Shown: positions 1 to 6,932 of the stretch, one piece after another
How the letters are laid out: each line of letters begins with the position of its first letter
How positions within the stretch are numbered: the first letter of the stretch is position 1
Assembly (NCBI RefSeq): GCF_001244545.1
Contig: NZ_LN852696.1
Span: forward strand, 992,001 to 1,056,000
Reading direction: 5' to 3'
DNA: 64,000 bases
DNA from: Candidatus Stoquefichus sp. SB1
GTDB taxonomy: Bacteria > Bacillota_I > Bacilli_A > Erysipelotrichales > Coprobacillaceae
The notes under the pieces: generated by a model
What the model was told of the DNA's origin: nothing
What the model saw: the letters and a program-made list of their open reading frames with translations, nothing else
Database searches by the model: none
Position numbers and translations under genes: made by a program

Positions 1-43
1 ATGGTCTTTAGACTATACTAGAACAATGAAAAGGGGTGTTATT

Positions 44-1120
44 ATGACACATTATCGTGATACGTATGCAGTCATTCGTTTAGATTATCTGCAAGATAAT
101 GTTGAATTATTATATCAAAAGGTTCAAAAACCAATGATGGCGATTATTAAAGCCAATGCATATGGACATGGTTATCAAGAAGTGGCAACGATGCTCAAAT
201 CTCATCCACATATATCTATGTTTGGAGTTGCAACTTTAAAGGAAGCTATTGATTTAAGAAGAATTGGTGTTGAAAAAGATATTTTGGTTTTAGGTGCTAT
301 TCCTCTAGAAGATTTAGATGAAGTGATTGCTAATAATATTAGTTTAACATTGTATTCAAAAGATTATATGCTAGAAATGATTGAATCTTTTCATGGTTTA
401 CAACCAGTGAAAGTGCATCTTAAAATAGATACAGGAATGAATAGACTTGGGTTAAAGTCTAAGAGTGAATTTGAAGAAGTACTTCATACTTGTCAAAAAT
501 CTATTTTTCAAGTTGATGGAGTTTTTACACATTTTGCATCAGCAGATGATGAATTGCAAAATGATGCCTATGAAGAGCAATTAAAGAAGTTTTATGAAAT
601 TATAGGTGATCATTCATTTCAATATATTCATTGTCAAAATTCAGCTGCTATGATGTATCATAATGATGAAAAATCTAATATTGCTAGAATTGGAATTGCT
701 ATGTATGGAGTGGATCCAGCTGGCGAAGAGTCACAAGAATTAAAACAAGTTATGTCGCTTTATACAAAAGTAACAATGGTTAAAAAAGTGGCAAAAGGTG
801 AACGTATTGGTTATGGATTGACTTATACTGCTGATCAAGATGAGTATATTGCGACAGTGCCAATTGGTTATGCTGATGGTTTTATTCGTGCCAATCAGGG
901 ACGTGAAGTTTATATAAATGGTCATTATTATCCAATTGTTGGAAGAATCTGTATGGATCAAATGATGATAAGAGTTGATGAAACAATCAAAGTCCATGAT
1001 TTAATAGAAATTTTTGGTGAACATTTGAGTCTTTCAAGAATGGCGAAAGAACTGCATACCATTCCTTATGAAATTACATGTTTAGTAAGTGAACGTGTTG
1101 AAAGAGTTTATCAGAAATAA
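44..1120 (+). CDS. alr: alanine racemase
   Basis: PLP enzyme interconverting L- and D-alanine for peptidoglycan; cytosolic. The 358-aa product has the usual family length. The PLP lysine is K36 in AIIKANAYGHGY, and the second catalytic residue is the tyrosine of GYGLTYTA, followed by the conserved PIGYADGF and GRICMDQ segments. An upstream in-frame ATG lies at 26, but AAGGGGTG at 31-38 is correctly spaced for the ATG at 44, so I take that start. The Nudix gene begins 2 bp after the stop, suggesting co-transcription. The 43 bases before the start hold only a tail I cannot assign. Confidence 0.95.
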   Translation: MTHYRDTYAVIRLDYLQDNVELLYQKVQKPMMAIIKANAYGHGYQEVATMLKSHPHISMFGVATLKEAIDLRRIGVEKDILVLGAIPLEDLDEVIANNISLTLYSKDYMLEMIESFHGLQPVKVHLKIDTGMNRLGLKSKSEFEEVLHTCQKSIFQVDGVFTHFASADDELQNDAYEEQLKKFYEIIGDHSFQYIHCQNSAAMMYHNDEKSNIARIGIAMYGVDPAGEESQELKQVMSLYTKVTMVKKVAKGERIGYGLTYTADQDEYIATVPIGYADGFIRANQGREVYINGHYYPIVGRICMDQMMIRVDETIKVHDLIEIFGEHLSLSRMAKELHTIPYEITCLVSERVERVYQK

Positions 1121-1121
1121 A

Positions 1122-1541
1122 ATGAAAATTAATTTTTATGAACCTATTCATGGAGACTATCTTCAATATGTTGTGATGATATGTCACTATCAGGGAAAAT
1201 GGGTTTTCTGTCAGCATCATACACGTCAGACACTTGAGTTGCCTGGTGGTCATCGTGAAGAGGGTGAAGATAACCTTACAGCAGCTAAACGTGAACTTTA
1301 TGAAGAAACAGGAGCTATTCAATATCATATCAAACCATTATGTGAATATTCAGTTGTCGATGATAATCAGAAAGAGAGTTTTGGGATGTTATATGATGTT
1401 GAAATTCTTGAGTTAGAATCACAATTACATTATGAAATTGCAAAAGTTGTACTTATGGATGAATTACCAAAACACTGGACTTATCCTGATATTCAACCTT
1501 ATTTAATCCAACATTATCAAATGATGAAAGAAAATGGCTAA
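1122..1541 (+). CDS. Nudix (NUDIX) hydrolase
   Basis: Hydrolase of a nucleoside diphosphate linked to another moiety; the substrate cannot be read from sequence. A complete Nudix box G-x5-E-x7-REL-x-EE-x-G runs from about residue 42 to 64 (GGHREEGED... then RELYEETGA). At 139 aa it is a single-domain member of a MutT/YjhB-like kind. A GTG at 1089 would add 11 residues inside alr; the ATG at 1122 directly behind the alr stop is preferred, although its Shine-Dalgarno is weak, consistent with translational coupling to alr. Confidence 0.85.
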   Translation: MKINFYEPIHGDYLQYVVMICHYQGKWVFCQHHTRQTLELPGGHREEGEDNLTAAKRELYEETGAIQYHIKPLCEYSVVDDNQKESFGMLYDVEILELESQLHYEIAKVVLMDELPKHWTYPDIQPYLIQHYQMMKENG

Positions 1542-1561
1542 TGTCATTTCTTTTTTTGCAT

Positions 1562-1588
1562 AAAAAAACCATCATTTAAAGATGATGG
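1562..1588 (-). terminator. intrinsic terminator for the minus-strand thioredoxin-fold gene
   Basis: CCATCAT (1569-1575) pairs with ATGATGG (1582-1588) around a short loop; on the minus strand a run of seven T follows the stem. It lies just past the stop of the gene at 1593-2021. Confidence 0.8.
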
Positions 1589-1592
1589 AATT

Positions 1593-2021
1593 CTATTTAA
1601 AATTCTCTTTTACAAAATCATAGAGAGAGTAATATTGCATTGCGCCTTCTTTTTTTGCTACCATTTTACCTTCTTTTATAATAAATGTCACAGGATAAGA
1701 AACTTCAGATTCAAATGTTTTTTTAACATAATCTTCTAATTTATCTACATCAGCTGTATTTAAATAGTAGAAAGGTGTAGATCTATTCTTTGTTGTATAT
1801 TTTGTCATAATACTTTGATAACCTTGAACAGTCGTATTGCTAGCATCCCCTAATACAACAACAAAGTCCTCTTTACTTTCAATCATTTGTGTTAATTTAT
1901 CCTGACTAATTGTCTTATAGTCTTTGAATGTCGCTTGACGATATATAAATAGTCCTAAAAAGATGACAAGTACTAATCCAAAGACACTAATTTCCTTAGC
2001 AAATTTTTTAATAAATTCCAT
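1593..2021 (-). CDS. membrane-anchored thioredoxin-fold protein lacking cysteines
   Basis: 142 aa. Residues 12-27 form one hydrophobic segment (signal anchor). The rest resembles a thioredoxin-like fold of the bacteriocin-accessory type: VVVLGDASNTT sits where the CxxC motif normally lies, and YPVTFIIKEGK carries the cis-proline strand. There is no cysteine anywhere in the protein, so it cannot be a disulphide oxidoreductase; a binding or chaperone-like role outside the membrane is an inference. Transcribed alone, divergent from the PAS-GGDEF gene, with its own terminator. Confidence 0.6.
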   Translation of the reverse strand: MEFIKKFAKEISVFGLVLVIFLGLFIYRQATFKDYKTISQDKLTQMIESKEDFVVVLGDASNTTVQGYQSIMTKYTTKNRSTPFYYLNTADVDKLEDYVKKTFESEVSYPVTFIIKEGKMVAKKEGAMQYYSLYDFVKENFK

Positions 2022-2148
2022 GATTTATGCCTCCTAGTGTTCTTATTTTAACAAATTTACATACATATGACAACAAGAAGATTATGTGAGAATATCTAAA
2101 TAAGTTTACTTTTCTTTTAGAGATGCTAAAATGAAAGTGGTGATGATA

Positions 2149-3120
2149 ATGAATTTAGCAAAATTAAAAATAGAATATCATATGGATTTAGAATATCTGT
2201 TAGAAACAATAATTAAATCGCCTATGCCGATTGTTATTCTTTTTAAAGATCGGCAAAGTCGTATCTTATATGTTAATGATCAATTTTATCAAAAACATCC
2301 TGAATTTAAAAAGAATCCTGATTCAGTTTTAGGAAAGACTGATTTTGATTTATTTCCTTCCTCTTTAGAACATGCTTCTCAAGCATTTAAAGATGAACAA
2401 AATGTAATGGAAACAGGTCAAGCGATTAATATTTTTGAAGTAGAAGGATTAAATCAACAAGGATTTTTTAAAATTGCTCATACCAGAAAATATCCTGTTT
2501 ATGATGATAATCGGGAATGTGTTGGTATTTTTGTTGTGACTGAAGATGTGAGTAATGATTTATCAGTATTACAAGAAAGTCAGGAAAAGAATGCACAATT
2601 GATGAAATTGAATAAAGAATTAACACAAGAGAATACAAAAGATAGTTTAAGTGGTTTATTTAATCGAAGATTTATTCGGGCACAGTTAAATTCATTGTAT
2701 CAACAATATTTAGAAGAAAAAACACCGTTTTCTATTTTATTAATAGATTTAGATAATTTCAAACAGATTAATGATACTTATGGTCATACATTAGGTGATG
2801 AAGTCATTCATTATGTTGGTGAAATTTTATTGAATATTAAAAGACAATATTATCCTACAATTGATCCTTGTCGTTATGGGGGAGATGAATTTTTAGTGAT
2901 TATTCCTATTTATCAAAAAGAAGGAGCATTAAAGATTGCAAAGGATATATTAGAGGCTTTTGAAAATCAAAAGCTACATTCAGGAGATTTTCATCAAAAT
3001 ATTCAAATGAGTATTGGTATTGCTACGATTGATAATGAAAGTATTCATCATTTATTAGAACGTTGTGATCAATGCTTATATCAGGCAAAGAAAGATGGAA
3101 AACATAAGATTTATGGATAA
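2149..3120 (+). CDS. PAS-GGDEF protein, putative diguanylate cyclase
   Basis: 323 aa. An N-terminal PAS domain (about residues 20-135; NDQFY and DFDLFP segments) is followed by a helical linker (about 138-165) and a GGDEF domain with intact RYGGDEF at about residues 242-248 and the Mg-binding DLDNFKQIND. It should make c-di-GMP from GTP under PAS control. No RxxD inhibitory I-site is seen upstream of GGDEF, so product inhibition is probably absent. No predicted membrane segment. Start at 2149 chosen because GTGGTGAT precedes it at good distance; ATG 2131 has no ribosome site. Confidence 0.85.
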   Translation: MNLAKLKIEYHMDLEYLLETIIKSPMPIVILFKDRQSRILYVNDQFYQKHPEFKKNPDSVLGKTDFDLFPSSLEHASQAFKDEQNVMETGQAINIFEVEGLNQQGFFKIAHTRKYPVYDDNRECVGIFVVTEDVSNDLSVLQESQEKNAQLMKLNKELTQENTKDSLSGLFNRRFIRAQLNSLYQQYLEEKTPFSILLIDLDNFKQINDTYGHTLGDEVIHYVGEILLNIKRQYYPTIDPCRYGGDEFLVIIPIYQKEGALKIAKDILEAFENQKLHSGDFHQNIQMSIGIATIDNESIHHLLERCDQCLYQAKKDGKHKIYG

Positions 3121-3142
3121 GTCGTGATTGAAACGACTTTTT
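3120..3142 (+). terminator. intrinsic terminator after the PAS-GGDEF gene
   Basis: AGTCGT (3120-3125) pairs with ACGACT (3133-3138), 7-nt loop, followed by TTTTT. It includes the last base of the stop codon. Confidence 0.75.
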
Positions 3143-3188
3143 CTTGTTTCAAATATGAGTTTCTTTTATAATATAAAGGGGTGATTTT

Positions 3189-3737
3189 GTGAATGAACAT
3201 GAACAAACACGTTATCTTTTTGCTCAAAGTGCTAAAGATTTAATGAATAAACGTCCATTAGATAAAATAACAGTGACAGATATTGTGAAACATAGTGGGA
3301 TGACAAGACAAACTTTTTATCGCTATTTTCAGGATAAATATGATCTGGTGAACTGGTATTTTGAAAAATTAGCGGATAAATCATTTCGTCAAATTGGAAA
3401 TTCTTCTACTTTAAGAGAAGGTTTGATTAAGAAATTTACATTTCTATTTAATGATAAAGTCTTTTTTATGCAAGCTTTTCGTTCTAAAGATTATAATAAT
3501 GTTGAAAACTATGATTATCAGTGTATCTTAGAATTTTATAAAAATATTATTCAAAAGAAAATTGGAGATATTCCTTCTGATATTATGTTCTTACTAGAAA
3601 TGTATTGTCATGGTTCCATTACAATGACAGTTGATTGGGCTATTGGTGGGATGCAAGAATCACCAGAAGTGATAGCTGACTTATTAATTGAAGCTTTACC
3701 ACCAAAATTAGAAAAACTTCTATCTGATTTACAATAA
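3189..3737 (+). CDS. TetR/AcrR-family transcriptional regulator (DhaS-like C-terminal type)
   Basis: 182 aa. The N-terminal helix-turn-helix (residues about 27-49, ITVTDIVKHSGMTRQTFYRYF) is a typical TetR DNA-binding domain; the C-terminal half resembles the TetR_C group found in dihydroxyacetone-kinase regulators. Starts with GTG at 3189 behind AAAGGGGTG; the ATG four bases later is out of frame. Flanked by terminators on both sides, so it is a single-gene unit. Target genes unknown; the nearest downstream genes are the polysaccharide locus, but the terminator and invertible segment separate them. Confidence 0.8.
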   Translation: MNEHEQTRYLFAQSAKDLMNKRPLDKITVTDIVKHSGMTRQTFYRYFQDKYDLVNWYFEKLADKSFRQIGNSSTLREGLIKKFTFLFNDKVFFMQAFRSKDYNNVENYDYQCILEFYKNIIQKKIGDIPSDIMFLLEMYCHGSITMTVDWAIGGMQESPEVIADLLIEALPPKLEKLLSDLQ

Positions 3738-3744
3738 TAGAAAA

Positions 3745-3785
3745 GGTCATTAATAAAGTTTTAATTCTTTATTAATGGCCTTTTT
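3745..3785. terminator. bidirectional intrinsic terminator between tetR and the invertible segment
   Basis: A 14-bp perfect stem GGTCATTAATAAAG (3745-3758) and CTTTATTAATGGCC (3767-3780), with G:C to G:T variation at one pair, is followed by TTTTT on the plus strand and by TTTTC on the minus strand. It ends tetR transcription and would also stop a leftward transcript from the promoter in the neighbouring invertible segment. Confidence 0.85.
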
Positions 3786-3794
3786 ATCATTTCA

Positions 3795-3820
3795 TTCACA
3801 GAATACAATATTCTACGAAA
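3795..3820 (+). repeat. left inverted repeat of the putative invertible promoter segment
   Basis: TTCACAGAATA-CAA-TATTCTACGAAA is a near-palindrome with centre CAA. Aligned to the reverse complement of the right copy at 3963-3988 it matches at 24 of 26 positions (mismatches at 3798 and 3815). The asymmetric centre (CAA here, TTG at right) shows that the copies are inverted, as expected for recombination that flips the DNA between them. Confidence 0.8.
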
Positions 3821-3960
3821 CAGATTATAACATAGTTCAATGAATTTTCAACCGAATTTAACAAATTTTGCTTTCATTTAGACTTATTTGTCATAAAAAT
3901 ATCACATTTAATAAGATAAATATTAGAGATAATGAAATAATAGATTGTTCATTGTCTTTT
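3821..3960. other. putative invertible (phase-variable) promoter segment, OFF orientation
   Basis: 140 bp bounded by inverted 26-bp repeats (3795-3820 and 3963-3988), located directly upstream of NusG-paralogue genes and a polysaccharide operon. This is the layout of invertible capsule promoters known from Bacteroides and other gut bacteria. The only consensus-quality promoter inside faces left, so the assembly captures the OFF state. No recombinase gene is present in the window; a serine or tyrosine recombinase elsewhere would be needed. Confidence 0.72.
3824..3851 (-). promoter_or_regulatory. strong promoter inside the invertible segment, pointing away from the polysaccharide genes
   Basis: Read on the minus strand: -35 TTGAAA (plus 3846-3851), 16-bp spacer, -10 TATAAT (plus 3824-3829). 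It fires leftward into the bidirectional terminator at 3745-3785. If the segment between the repeats were inverted, the same promoter would face the antiterminator gene at 4011. Only weak plus-strand elements are visible in the present orientation (TTGTCA 3888-3893, 18 bp, TAAGAT 3912-3917). Confidence 0.75.
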
Positions 3961-3989
3961 TTTTCGCAGAATATTGTATTCTGCGAAAA
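3961..3989 (+). repeat. right inverted repeat of the putative invertible promoter segment
   Basis: A perfect 13-bp-arm palindrome: TTTTCGCAGAATA (3961-3973), centre TTG, TATTCTGCGAAAA (3977-3989). It is the inverted partner of the copy at 3795-3820. It ends 21 bp before the start codon of the first antiterminator gene, so recombination would exchange the promoter without touching the gene or its ribosome site. Confidence 0.8.
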
Positions 3990-4010
3990 GGTAATGGATG
4001 GAGGAGTTAT

Positions 4011-4511
4011 ATGTTTTGGTATGTTGCCAGATGTAAAGCTGGTAAAACAAAGAAACTTGTGAGTACATTAAATAAACAAGCAAACATGAACGCCTTTATA
4101 CCTAAAAGTGAAAGATGGTTTGGTAGACAAGGAAAGACTATTGAATTTATCGTTAAAGAACTCTATCCCGATTATGTGTTTATCAAGAGTAGTCTGGATA
4201 TGGAAAGCTTTGATAAAAGATTTAAAGAGTATTTTAAAACTATTAGTGGATTGATAGATTTACTTGAATATAAAGATACATATCCACTTACTAGTAATGA
4301 ACAGGTTTTATTAGAAAAGTTATTAGATAATGCTGATACGATCAAACATACAAAAGGAATTGTTGTAGATCAGAAATTTGTTCCAACTGATGGTCCCTTA
4401 GTAGGTTTAGAAGATATGATTAAAAAAGTTGATAAACATCGAAGAATAGCAACATTAGATACTAGTATTTTGACTGGAAAACTAATGGTTGCAATAGAGA
4501 TTGAATATTAA
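4011..4511 (+). CDS. loaP: NusG-paralogue transcription antiterminator, LoaP-like (first copy)
   Basis: 166 aa. The N-terminal NGN domain begins MFWYVARCKAGKTKKL and contains the conserved AFIPKSERW and PDYVFIKS segments; the C-terminal KOW-like domain has PTDGPLVGLEDMIKKVDKHRR, typical of LoaP proteins. This family rides with RNA polymerase and suppresses termination in long polysaccharide or polyketide operons. Start at 4011 chosen by GGAGGAG at 4000-4006; the frame remains open upstream across the inverted repeat, but with no ribosome site. It is the first gene downstream of the invertible promoter and overlaps the next paralogue by one base. Confidence 0.85.
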   Translation: MFWYVARCKAGKTKKLVSTLNKQANMNAFIPKSERWFGRQGKTIEFIVKELYPDYVFIKSSLDMESFDKRFKEYFKTISGLIDLLEYKDTYPLTSNEQVLLEKLLDNADTIKHTKGIVVDQKFVPTDGPLVGLEDMIKKVDKHRRIATLDTSILTGKLMVAIEIEY

Positions 4512-5008
4512 TGAATTGGTATGTCTTATATGTATTAAGTAATAAAACAAATAAAATACTTTCTAATTTGAATCAAAGAGAAGAACTTACTGCCTTTATA
4601 CCTAAAAGTGAAGTATTTCATAGGGAAGCAAAGACAAAGACGGTAAGAGATATGTTTAATAACTATATCTTTGTAAAGTCAGACATGAATCAAAGTGATT
4701 TTAATAATCTTTTGTTGTCTATGAAAGAAGAAAATGATGGACTTATTAAACAATTAGAGAATGCTGAAGTATCTGCTCTAAGAGAAAAAGAAATAGAATT
4801 CTTTAATACTGTATTAGATGATGAGTATGTTGCTAGAGTATCTGTTGGGTATCAAGAAAATGGTAAGACAGTTATTACGAGTGGACCATTACTTCATTAT
4901 CAGGATCATATTATTAGAGTTATTAAGCATCATTGTATAGCACAACTAGATTTACCTTTCTTTGATAGAAAGATAGTTCTAGGTGTTGAAATTAAAAGCA
5001 AGAATTGA
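4511..5008 (+). CDS. NusG-paralogue transcription antiterminator, LoaP-like (second copy)
   Basis: 165 aa, starting inside the stop codon of the first copy (TAATG). Clearly paralogous: MNWYVLYVLSNKTNKI, the shared AFIPKSE segment, NYIFVKSD, and a C-terminal TSGPLLHYQDHIIRVIKHH in place of the DGPLVGLEDMIKK of copy one. The KOW-like region is more diverged, so target RNA or partner binding may differ. In Bacteroides the antiterminator UpxY is paired with the unrelated inhibitor UpxZ; here both members are NusG paralogues. Antitermination or competition between the two is inference. Confidence 0.75.
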   Translation: MNWYVLYVLSNKTNKILSNLNQREELTAFIPKSEVFHREAKTKTVRDMFNNYIFVKSDMNQSDFNNLLLSMKEENDGLIKQLENAEVSALREKEIEFFNTVLDDEYVARVSVGYQENGKTVITSGPLLHYQDHIIRVIKHHCIAQLDLPFFDRKIVLGVEIKSKN

Positions 5009-5094
5009 GTGTTACGTTGGTTAACTGGCTGACACTTGTATTTGGAACATAAAAGCTAGTTTATTTGGGGTAAGGGGGAACTGTATCTTCTAGC
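5008..5094 (+). promoter_or_regulatory. structured leader upstream of the polysaccharide operon, candidate LoaP recognition RNA
   Basis: Two imperfect hairpins can be drawn. The first has AGTGT (5008-5012) with ACACT (5032-5036) enclosing GTTGG/CTGGC around TTAA. The second has GCTAG (5055-5059) with CTAGC (5090-5094) enclosing a G-rich stretch. They precede an intrinsic terminator at 5111-5134. LoaP is known to need an RNA hairpin in the leader of its target operon; that either hairpin serves this role is inference. Confidence 0.45.
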
Positions 5095-5110
5095 CCATAA
5101 ATATGGCTTA

Positions 5111-5134
5111 AACAGGTGATGAACCTGTTTTTTT
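5111..5134 (+). terminator. leader terminator ahead of the polysaccharide operon (antitermination target)
   Basis: AACAGGT (5111-5117), loop GATGA, ACCTGTT (5123-5129), then T to 5134. It lies between the antiterminator genes and the first biosynthetic gene, so transcription from the upstream promoter must read through it to reach the operon. Confidence 0.8.
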
Positions 5135-5344
5135 ATGTTCAAAAGAGAGGTGGGAAATTTGTTAAAGATAATAGAAGAAATAAAATTAGCAACTATCAAA
5201 TAACTACTTTATTAAAACTTTTAACAGTCAAATTATTATTAACTTAGAACCAAAAGATAATAACAAAGAACAAGATTGGTAAAAAGATTATAAGAAACAG
5301 TTTGAGAAAAGCTAAGTTTCTTTTAAAGATGGGGAGGTAATTTA
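5135..5344 (+). other. 210-bp non-coding stretch, possible remnant of a small gene
   Basis: After the leader terminator there is GAGAGGTGGG followed by a TTG-initiated 14-codon frame at 5160, closed by TAA. A second short frame reads NYFIKTFNSQ... to a TAA before 5290. Together they resemble debris of a short gene, but I cannot assign a family. GGGGAGG at the 3' end is the ribosome site of the acyltransferase gene. Confidence 0.3.
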
Positions 5345-6331
5345 ATGGAAAAGAATTATAACTTGCAAGTACTTCGGGGGATTGCATGTATTTTTGTGTG
5401 TCTTAATCATTTTACTTTTTTTAATAAATACGGATTTGGTAGTGCAGGAGTAGAAGTTTTTTTGATTTTATCAGGATATTTAACAATATTTAATTATTAT
5501 AAAAAAGGGGGAAATTTATCTGACCATTATCTAAAAAGAAAATTCATCACAATATTACCAATGTATTGGATTCTAACAGTATTAGTTTATATAGTTGGTT
5601 TAATAATACCCAGCATTTTTAATACTTTAGATTTTAGTTTTAAAAATCTGATATATTCACTTCTATTAATTCCTGGTAAAACTCCTTTCATTCCACCTGG
5701 ATGGACTTTAACATATATTTTTTATTTTTATATAATTGTTTATCTATGCAATTCATGTTTTAAACAGATAAGGCTAGAAACAAAAATTACGATTTGGATA
5801 GTGTTAGCTATTATTGTTTCTTTCATCATACATAATGAGTTTGTGATTAGTTTGAATAGTCCAATTATGATTGAATTTGTCTATGGTTTTATCTTGTATA
5901 GAATTAAAGATTTAAAATTTACTTCAAATAATAAAATTATAACTTCATTCATATCTATTATGTTAGTTCTTATTTTTTTCTTTCCAGGATTACGTTTATT
6001 TTTTCAAAACACTATATTAGATTGTAGATTTATTATTCAGGCGTTAATTACTACAGTTTTAATAAAAGGATTTTTGGATGTTGACTTATCGGGATTAAAG
6101 TCGAGTCATTTAAAAATGATTGGAGATATTTCGTTCACTATTTATTTAGCGCATGTACTAATAATTAGACCGTTTGATAAAATTGCTCGAATATTCAAAA
6201 TAGATACATCATTTGTAATGTTATTAATGATACCTATTTGCTTATTTTTTGTTGTGATAATATGCAAATATATTGATTTAATAAATAAAAAAATTTGTAT
6301 TTATTTAAATAGAATAAATATGGTGGGTTAA
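5345..6331 (+). CDS. acyltransferase family 3 membrane protein (polysaccharide O-acyl transfer)
   Basis: 328 aa, about ten hydrophobic segments. The N-terminus has the family hallmark: NLQVLRGIACIFVCLNHF, with the conserved arginine and the histidine of the first transmembrane region, then GVEVFLILSGY. Members move acetyl or other acyl groups onto exported glycans at the cytoplasmic membrane. Ribosome site GGGGAGG precedes ATG 5345. First intact biosynthetic gene after the leader terminator; a decayed acetyltransferase gene follows immediately. The exact acyl donor and sugar acceptor cannot be read. Confidence 0.82.
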   Translation: MEKNYNLQVLRGIACIFVCLNHFTFFNKYGFGSAGVEVFLILSGYLTIFNYYKKGGNLSDHYLKRKFITILPMYWILTVLVYIVGLIIPSIFNTLDFSFKNLIYSLLLIPGKTPFIPPGWTLTYIFYFYIIVYLCNSCFKQIRLETKITIWIVLAIIVSFIIHNEFVISLNSPIMIEFVYGFILYRIKDLKFTSNNKIITSFISIMLVLIFFFPGLRLFFQNTILDCRFIIQALITTVLIKGFLDVDLSGLKSSHLKMIGDISFTIYLAHVLIIRPFDKIARIFKIDTSFVMLLMIPICLFFVVIICKYIDLINKKICIYLNRINMVG

Positions 6332-6335
6332 TTGT

Positions 6336-6897
6336 AGAACGAATTTATTAATAATAGGAGCAGGTGGACATGGTCGTTGTTGTTTGGATATTGCAAGAGA
6401 TATGAATGTATTCGATAGGATATCCTTTCTTGATGATAATCACATTAATGAACTAATCAATGATTGTGAGGTTATTGAACCAATTGATGAGATGAGTTCA
6501 TATTATCCAGAATACACATATATTCATATTGCGATAGGCAATAATGTGGCTAGAAGTAATTTGTTATTAAGAGCGAAAGAAATTGGATATTCATTATCAG
6601 TATTAAAGCACCTTACTAGCGTAGTATCTAAATACGAATCTTTGGATGTGGAAGTGTTTTATTCACATATTCGGTTGTAGAAGCCAATAGCAAGATAGGT
6701 AAGGGAAGTATAATTGCTTCTAATGTTGTTATAAATCATGATGTTCAAATTGACGAATATGTTTTGTAAATACTGGGACGATAATTCGTCCAAATACAAT
6801 AATAAAAAAATATGTAAGTATAGGCAGTCAATGCTTAATTGAAATGAACACAATAATTGAAAAGAGAAAAATAATTAAAGATGGTGTCAAAATGTAG
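6336..6897 (+). pseudogene. broken NeuD-family sugar O-/N-acetyltransferase
   Basis: Pieces of one left-handed beta-helix acetyltransferase lie in three frames. The first, without a start codon, reads NLLIIGAGGHGRCCLDIAR (N-terminal nucleotide-fold domain) and continues to about 6680. The second, from about 6657, reads VVEANSKIGKGSIIASN plus NHDVQID (hexapeptide repeats) and stops at about 6769. The third, from about 6770, reads NTGTIIRPNTII then YVSIGSQCLIEMN, ending at TAG 6895. At least two frameshifts plus loss of the start show a dead gene. It would have acetylated a nucleotide-linked sugar for this polysaccharide. Confidence 0.75.
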
Positions 6898-6932
6898 CCA
6901 TTTTTTTAATTTGGGAAATTATGGAGGAAAAA

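Noticed and set aside
3961-3989. Palindrome as an intrinsic terminator
   Set aside because: The stem is perfect but is followed by AAAAGG on the plus strand and A-rich sequence on the minus strand, so there is no U tract in either direction; the inverted partner at 3795 explains it better as a recombination site.
5160-5290. Short TTG-initiated leader peptide before the acyltransferase gene as a true gene
   Set aside because: Only 14 codons, rare start codon, no conserved feature; kept only as a possible remnant.
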